13,457 nt of DNA, taken from the NCBI GenBank assembly GCA_049976445.1, contig JBMFIF010000046.1, forward strand, positions 1 to 13,457, in the 5' to 3' direction. The notes beneath the pieces were generated by a model, which was given only the letters and a program-made list of their open reading frames with translations, was not told the origin of the DNA and searched no databases. The stretch comes from JAVZOV01 sp049976445 (GTDB lineage: Archaea > Thermoproteota > Thermoprotei > Gearchaeales > WAQG01). Shown in pieces: positions 12,994 through 13,457 of the stretch. The translations under genes and the position numbers were made by a program. Position 1 is the first letter of the stretch; the number at the start of each line of letters is the position of its first letter.

Positions 12994-13014
12994 CCTCGCC
13001 TTTTTAAGGCGGGG
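12994..13014 (+). repeat. Left-end hairpin of the second IS element
   Basis: A 9-bp stem with one G-T pair closes a TTT loop. It is the best-preserved hairpin of this type in the window and has the size and position of a TnpA recognition site. Confidence 0.6.
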
Positions 13015-13072
13015 ATACAGAGCAATAGGTTTATAAGCCTGCATTCTCTAGTGTATTCTAAAGGTGGCCTAG

Positions 13073-13457
13073 GTGGGCGAATCTCTAGAGTGGATGAGGC
13101 TTAGGAGCACTAGGCATGTTAGGTATTGGTGTGCGTATCATTTCGTCTGGATTCCAAAGTATCGTAAAGATATTTTTGTTGGTGATGTTGCAGAGTACAC
13201 TAAAGAGGTCTTAAAGAAAATCGTTGAAGAGCTGAGTTGCGAACCCATCTCTGTTGAGGTTATGCCTGATCATGTTCACGTGTTTGTCCTATGCCCACCT
13301 AGACTATCCCCAGCCTATGTCACAAACTACTTGAAGGGTAAGAGCGCTAGAAGGATACTACAGAGATTCCCAGAGTTGAAGGGCAAGGCTAGATACGGTA
13401 AGTTATGGAGTAGAAGCTACTTCGTGGCTACCGTGGGTAACGTGACCGTCGATATCG
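13073..13457 (+). CDS. tnpA: TnpA, IS200/IS605-family Y1 HUH transposase (3' end outside window)
   Basis: An open frame of 128 codons runs off the window edge. It contains LRSTRHVRYWCAYHFVWIPKYRKDIFVGDVAE, the family N-terminus, and the HUH motif VMPDHVHVFV (His67 and His69 counted from the GTG). LKGKSARRIL and LWSRSYFVATVGNVTVD follow, which precede the catalytic Tyr helix lying beyond the window. The frame is closed upstream by a TAG at 13070-13072, so GTG 13073 is the earliest start; ATG 13094 is the alternative. The conserved Trp that is mutated to TAG in the other tnpA is present here (HFVWIPK). The gene appears intact as far as seen and belongs to a different subgroup from the tnpA at 5367-5759. 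Confidence 0.88.
   Translation, partial: MGESLEWMRLRSTRHVRYWCAYHFVWIPKYRKDIFVGDVAEYTKEVLKKIVEELSCEPISVEVMPDHVHVFVLCPPRLSPAYVTNYLKGKSARRILQRFPELKGKARYGKLWSRSYFVATVGNVTVDI

Larger units (their letters stand above)
12990..13457 (+). mobile_element. 5' part of a second IS200/IS605-family element (continues past window)
   Basis: The left end shows a strong hairpin, CCTCGCCTT (12994-13002) with AAGGCGGGG (13006-13014) and loop TTT. A TATA-like tttataag (13030-13037) and then tnpA follow. The order hairpin, TATA, tnpA is the same as in the other IS605 element of the window. The hairpin core matches the right-end hairpin of the solo element at 8844-8863. The start coordinate is approximate and the downstream end is outside the window. 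Confidence 0.75.

Overview
The window reads as an A+T-rich archaeal chromosome segment. The archaeal markers are an archaeal-size aIF2-beta with a zinc ribbon, an archease, an intron-less tRNA-Lys(CTT) with no encoded CCA, TATA boxes about 26 nt before near-leaderless starts, and occasional GGTGA Shine-Dalgarno sites. Together with IS200/IS605 elements and VapBC this fits a thermophilic Thermoproteota-type genome (a Desulfurococcales-like organism is my guess). Taxonomy is inferred, not proven.

Layout. 1-230: C-terminal end of an unrecognised protein. 436-2765 (+): slipin (stomatin-like SPFH protein) followed by a long NfeD membrane serine protease, a classic pair. 2914-5850 (-): a more G+C-rich accessory stretch with a vapBC toxin-antitoxin pair, tRNA-Lys, and an IS605-type element whose tnpA and tnpB are each cut by one in-frame TAG at a position where the family has Trp. 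5973-8661 (-): a tight run of three genes, reading in transcription order a multi-pass MscS-type TM-helix protein, a trehalose-phosphatase-like HAD hydrolase and a GT4-type glycosyltransferase. Just upstream lies a bona fide MscS channel gene (8879-9769, -). I infer that this block couples compatible-solute or sugar synthesis with osmotic release. 10104-11372 (-): class II HMG-CoA reductase of isoprenoid lipid synthesis. 11519-11941 (-): aIF2-beta. 12164-12863 (+): an unknown small beta-rich protein and archease, the RtcB tRNA-ligase activator. 13073 to the end (+): 5' part of a second, apparently intact IS200/IS605 tnpA.

The most unusual signal is a family of transposase-less palindromic elements. 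A ~144-bp copy (8732-8875) sits between the two mechanosensitive-channel genes. It carries a left-end hairpin, a TATA box and a strongly folded right end, ending 3 nt from the mscS stop codon. A ~43-bp copy (12019-12061) in the aIF2-beta upstream region carries the outer flanks of both ends around a single hairpin. The larger copy could make an orphan omega-RNA-like transcript whose guide would be antisense to the mscS 3' end. The hairpin before the terminal tnpA (12994-13014) is nearly the same as the right-end hairpin of this element and may be the source family.
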